64,000 nucleotides of DNA, taken from positions 7,466,501 through 7,530,500 of the forward strand of contig NC_053045.1 of NCBI RefSeq assembly GCF_003473485.1, in the 5' to 3' direction. Below the pieces are notes generated by a model that was not told where the DNA came from, made no database searches, and was given only the letters and a program-made list of their open reading frames with translations. The position numbers and the translations under genes were made by a program. Origin of the DNA: Medicago truncatula. Lineage: Eukaryota; Streptophyta; Magnoliopsida; Fabales; Fabaceae. This document shows positions 61,197-64,000 of this stretch, one piece after another (the stretch's first letter is position 1; every line of letters begins with the position of its first letter).

Positions 61197-61226
61197 CTAG
61201 TACTTGGACCCGTGCGATGCACGGGA
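61197..61226 (-). mobile_element. Second Helitron 3' terminus, minus strand
   Basis: On the minus strand a 7-bp stem with a 3-base loop (cccgtgc-atc-gcacggg, 61,209-61,225) is followed by eight bases, CTAG and T. It has the same hairpin sequence family as the end at 8,851-8,881. The body should run to the right of here. Confidence 0.72.
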
Positions 61227-62700
61227 AGTTCATTATCCCGTTGTCTAATTTTGGAAATTCTAGAAAACCATGATGTTGAATCACGTTCTTAGCCCCCATG
61301 GAAATTCTGGAAAATCTGAAGGTTGAGAAAGGATGGAGAAAACAAACATGAAGCTGAGAAAATAGATCTGAAGGTTCCAATCATATCTGGAAACCCATAC
61401 ATAACCAAAAATGATCCACACACCACCTTCCTATATTGTTCTTTCCTCAGCTGCTTCTTTCTTCATCAGAACCGAAAACGAACATGAAGGGTGAGCAAGA
61501 AGACTGCAGTGTTCCATGCATCCTCAGCTGCTTCTTTCTTCATCAGTTGGCATTGTTGGAAAACCGAAACAAGTGTTGTTCTTACAACACAACACAAACA
61601 TGGGTATTTTTTATTTTTTTTTTTAATTATTTACTATGTTATCTTTATTTTAGTGTTAAAAATTCAAATTTTTATGTTTAAATTTGCTTTTTCAGTGACC
61701 CATTTTCATTTTCGTTCTTTTTTAATGTAAGATCATGAAACTTGAGATCAAACAGAAGATGGGTTTCTTTGTTATCCAATTGAAGGGAAAAAAAACTATT
61801 TTTTTGGGGTTTAAAGTGAAACTCTCGGCCTAATCTATGAATTTCTTGATTGATTATGTGCTTTTCTGTTCCAGGCTTTATAAATGGCCAAACAATATTG
61901 TATATTGTATAGGCTATACAAATCCAACAATTGCATCTTCTCTCTCGCTCCAGCCATCCACCATCGTGAGCGCCGCTGTCTGTGTGATATCTAATTGAAG
62001 AATGAGAAGAAGAAAAGATGAAAGAGTTTTGAAGATTTAGGATTGATGTAAATTGGAATTTAAGGATGAATTTATGGAGTTTATTGGGTTTGATTGTTAT
62101 AAGTTTATTGTAGTTTTCTGCATTTAAGGATGATCGAATTTATGCAAGAGTTTTATTTATTTTTTTGACAAGAGTTTTATTTTTCTAATTTTAGAAATAT
62201 ACCTAAGGCAAAATTTATTTTTAATTTAAAAAATCGACAGTCGGTGAATTTTTAACTTATGTGGCATGACATATAGGTTTGACTAAGTCAAAATTGGTGT
62301 TTTGTAAAAAGGGGTTAAACCTGAGAGATTTTGGCCATTTTTTAATAGGGGGCCAAAATTGCTACATTTTGAAACCTAGGGATTCAAAAGTACATTTGAA
62401 CCTAATCTAAAACGTAGTTTTAACTGAGACTATACAAATATCTCTAAGGTGATTTGTCTTCCAACAATTTCTATACTATTCGGATTATATAATCTTAACA
62501 CTTCGAATTATATAATCCCAACAAAATTTATTTTTGAGGAGAACGGGATAATGAAGGAAAGGTGATGATTGAATTTGGATATGAAAACGTCTCATTTTTT
62601 TAAGTGTCCAGACTTCATACGCACACTTTATTTTTAATTTTTTTGGTTCTAAAAATTTAAAGAAAAAACTACATGAAAAAGAAAATAACTAAAACGAAAA
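61227..62700. other. Probable Helitron body and older repeats
   Basis: 61,440-61,545 has a direct repeat ('cctcagctgcttctttcttc' then 'atcag' twice). 62,280-62,405 holds one arm of the 'caaaattgctacattttgaa' family seen at 5,754-6,187. No gene is recognisable and the Helitron 5' end was not found. Confidence 0.4.
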
Positions 62701-62719
62701 AGTGAGACCAACATCACAC

Positions 62720-62946
62720 AATATAAATTAATCAGTGTTTTTCCTTCTTCTCATGTTATCATATCTTACACGGGTCCACTACAACATTAAACAATGACAC
62801 GTTCAATATGATATAATTGCACGTTTAATATTTTAGTATATGGATCCAAAGTTCTTTTTAAAACAACTCAAATACACCAGGCACATAGTTATTCTTCTCA
62901 AGTCTCAACAACTCAACATCAACAAAACTAATTGAAGCTTGCAAAG
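62720..62946 (+). promoter_or_regulatory. Upstream region and leader of SCPL copy 6
   Basis: Close match to the copy 5 upstream region, including 'gtccactacaacattaaaca', 'aatgacac', 'tttaatattttagta' and 'ggatcca'. The short leader ends 'ttgaagcttgcaaag'. Confidence 0.55.
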
Positions 62947-64000
62947 ATGAACATGATGGTTCCTCCTTCTCATAATTCACTTCACTATTTTTGTCAGATT
63001 CTACTTTCTCTTGTACTTCTTAGTTTGCATATGTTAACTCCTCTTGAAGCTTATGGCTCAAAGGTTGAACACCTTCCTGGTTTTCAAGGACCTCTTCCTT
63101 TTCAACTTGAAACAGGGTGAGTCAAATCAATAGTTATAATATGATATGTTTTAATGCGATGTGATTTTTAGATGTCTAAATAACAATTTTTTACTATTCA
63201 TATTTAGAAACTTTGACATGTGAACTACATAAACTATTGGGGCTTGAATTTGGATTTAATTGGTGTGAACTATCCATGTAATTTCTTTTTACAATGCAAT
63301 CGATCATATCTCATCATTACTTTATTTTAATGTTTTTTATATTCTCTCCGTTGTTTTTTAATTGTGACTTGTCAACAGCAAATACATTTTACTATTAGTC
63401 CCATGAGCTTAGCTCAATTGGCAGAGACATTACATAATTTATATAGAGGCCGGGATTCGAACCTCGAACACACTCCTTCTCCACTTATTTCATATATTTC
63501 TTTCTCTATAATAAATAACTAAGGGCAATACAGGTAAAGCAATATTTAATATTGTATTGAACTTTGAAACTGCCAGCTAAGTTAACTAGAAACATAATTA
63601 TATTTCTTTCTCTATAATAAATAATTAAGGGCAATATAGGTAAAACAATATTTAATATTGTATTGAACTTTGAAACTGCCAGCTAAGTTAACTAGAAACA
63701 TAATTTTCCTGCAAAAGTGACAATTAAAAGGAAACGGAACGAGTACTTTTAAACTTTTTAAAATATCTTCACATTTATATGCGTGGTAGAATTTAATTGA
63801 TATATGTGTAAGAGCAATTATATTTGTACATCTATTCCATGACAACTTTAGGGACAACCTTGTTTTTCTCCCTTCTTATTGGTCAAAAACAATGGAGAGA
63901 GAAAAAGGAAGAGAGAAGATAAGACCATCACGTGAGTATGAGAGAGAAAATTGTACAAAAGTTGTCACAAATTGGTTGTACAAATATCATTTCTCATGTG
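62947..64000 (+). CDS. Serine carboxypeptidase-like protein, array copy 6, 5' end only
   Basis: Exon 1 is 62947-63116 with a GTGAG donor. It is equal in length to and nearly identical with exon 1 of copy 3 ([17 protein letters not shown]..., signal peptide ending near PLEA, then [11 protein letters not shown]). One change near its end gives FQLETG instead of FELETG. No exon 2 (YVGLGE...) appears before the window ends. Intron 1 of the array ranges from 100 bp to 1.2 kb, so it probably continues beyond the edge. Functionality cannot be judged. Confidence 0.85.
63344..63745. mobile_element. MITE with nested SINE and internal tandem duplication
   Basis: Arms 'ctctccgttgttttttaatt' (left) and 'aattaaaaggaaacggaacg' (right) are inverted. 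A tRNA-like SINE piece at 63,403-63,470 lies inside. A 106-bp unit starting 'tatatttctttctctataat' is repeated in tandem at 63,493-63,598 and 63,599-63,704 with few differences. Confidence 0.7.
63812..63997. mobile_element. MITE with 'atatttgtaca' inverted ends
   Basis: The left end 'caattatatttgtacatcta' and 'ccatgacaactttagg' pair with the right end 'aaaagttgtcacaaattgg' and 'tgtacaaatatcattt'. The middle is purine-rich. It lies in intron 1 of SCPL copy 6. Confidence 0.6.

Noticed and set aside
63403-63470. tRNA gene
   Set aside because: A- and B-box-like words are present, but no acceptor stem or cloverleaf can be formed. The same unit recurs at 57,318-57,415 as a SINE.

Overview
This is nuclear DNA from a flowering plant, most likely a legume close to Medicago. 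The genes are intron-rich, the spacers are AT-rich and full of small transposons, and there is a probable legume-type Au SINE at about 26,925-27,091. Species was not tested by any search. All exon models below were read by eye from splice sites, reading frame and comparison between copies.

Layout. (1) 2,797-4,956 (+): an intact seven-exon aldo-keto reductase gene of the plant AKR4C type. (2) 5,260-11,770: a transposon-rich spacer holding a decayed duplicate of part of the neighbouring BCKDH gene with a Mutator-type element inserted in it, a Helitron 3' terminus, a possible captured gene fragment and a MULE transposase relic. (3) 11,773-16,872 (-): an intact 13-exon gene for the mitochondrial branched-chain 2-oxoacid dehydrogenase E1-beta subunit, 358 residues. 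(4) 18,541 to the window end (+): a head-to-tail array of serine carboxypeptidase-like (SCPL) genes of the acyltransferase-type clade. Copies 1, 2, 3 and 5 are intact 14-exon genes (470, 470, 470 and 467 residues). Copy 4 keeps all 14 exons but has a one-base frameshift in exon 1. Copy 6 is cut by the window edge after exon 1. There are two SCPL relics: a copy of exons 13-14 at 33,573-34,554 and a decayed exon 1 at about 44,066-44,125. (5) Between copies 5 and 6 lies a broken plant mobile domain (PMD) gene and a second Helitron terminus.

The SCPL array is the main accessory system. Exon lengths match base for base in all copies apart from exon 1, and every copy uses the same GC-AG intron after exon 8. 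Three forms of the catalytic serine elbow occur (GGDSYSG, GADSYSG, AADSYSG). Introns look mosaic between copies, which suggests gene conversion. SCPL acyltransferases use glucose esters as acyl donors, and BCKDH makes branched-chain acyl-CoAs, so the adjacency raises a testable but unproven idea of a metabolic link. I found no rRNA, confident tRNA gene, CRISPR array or prokaryotic feature.
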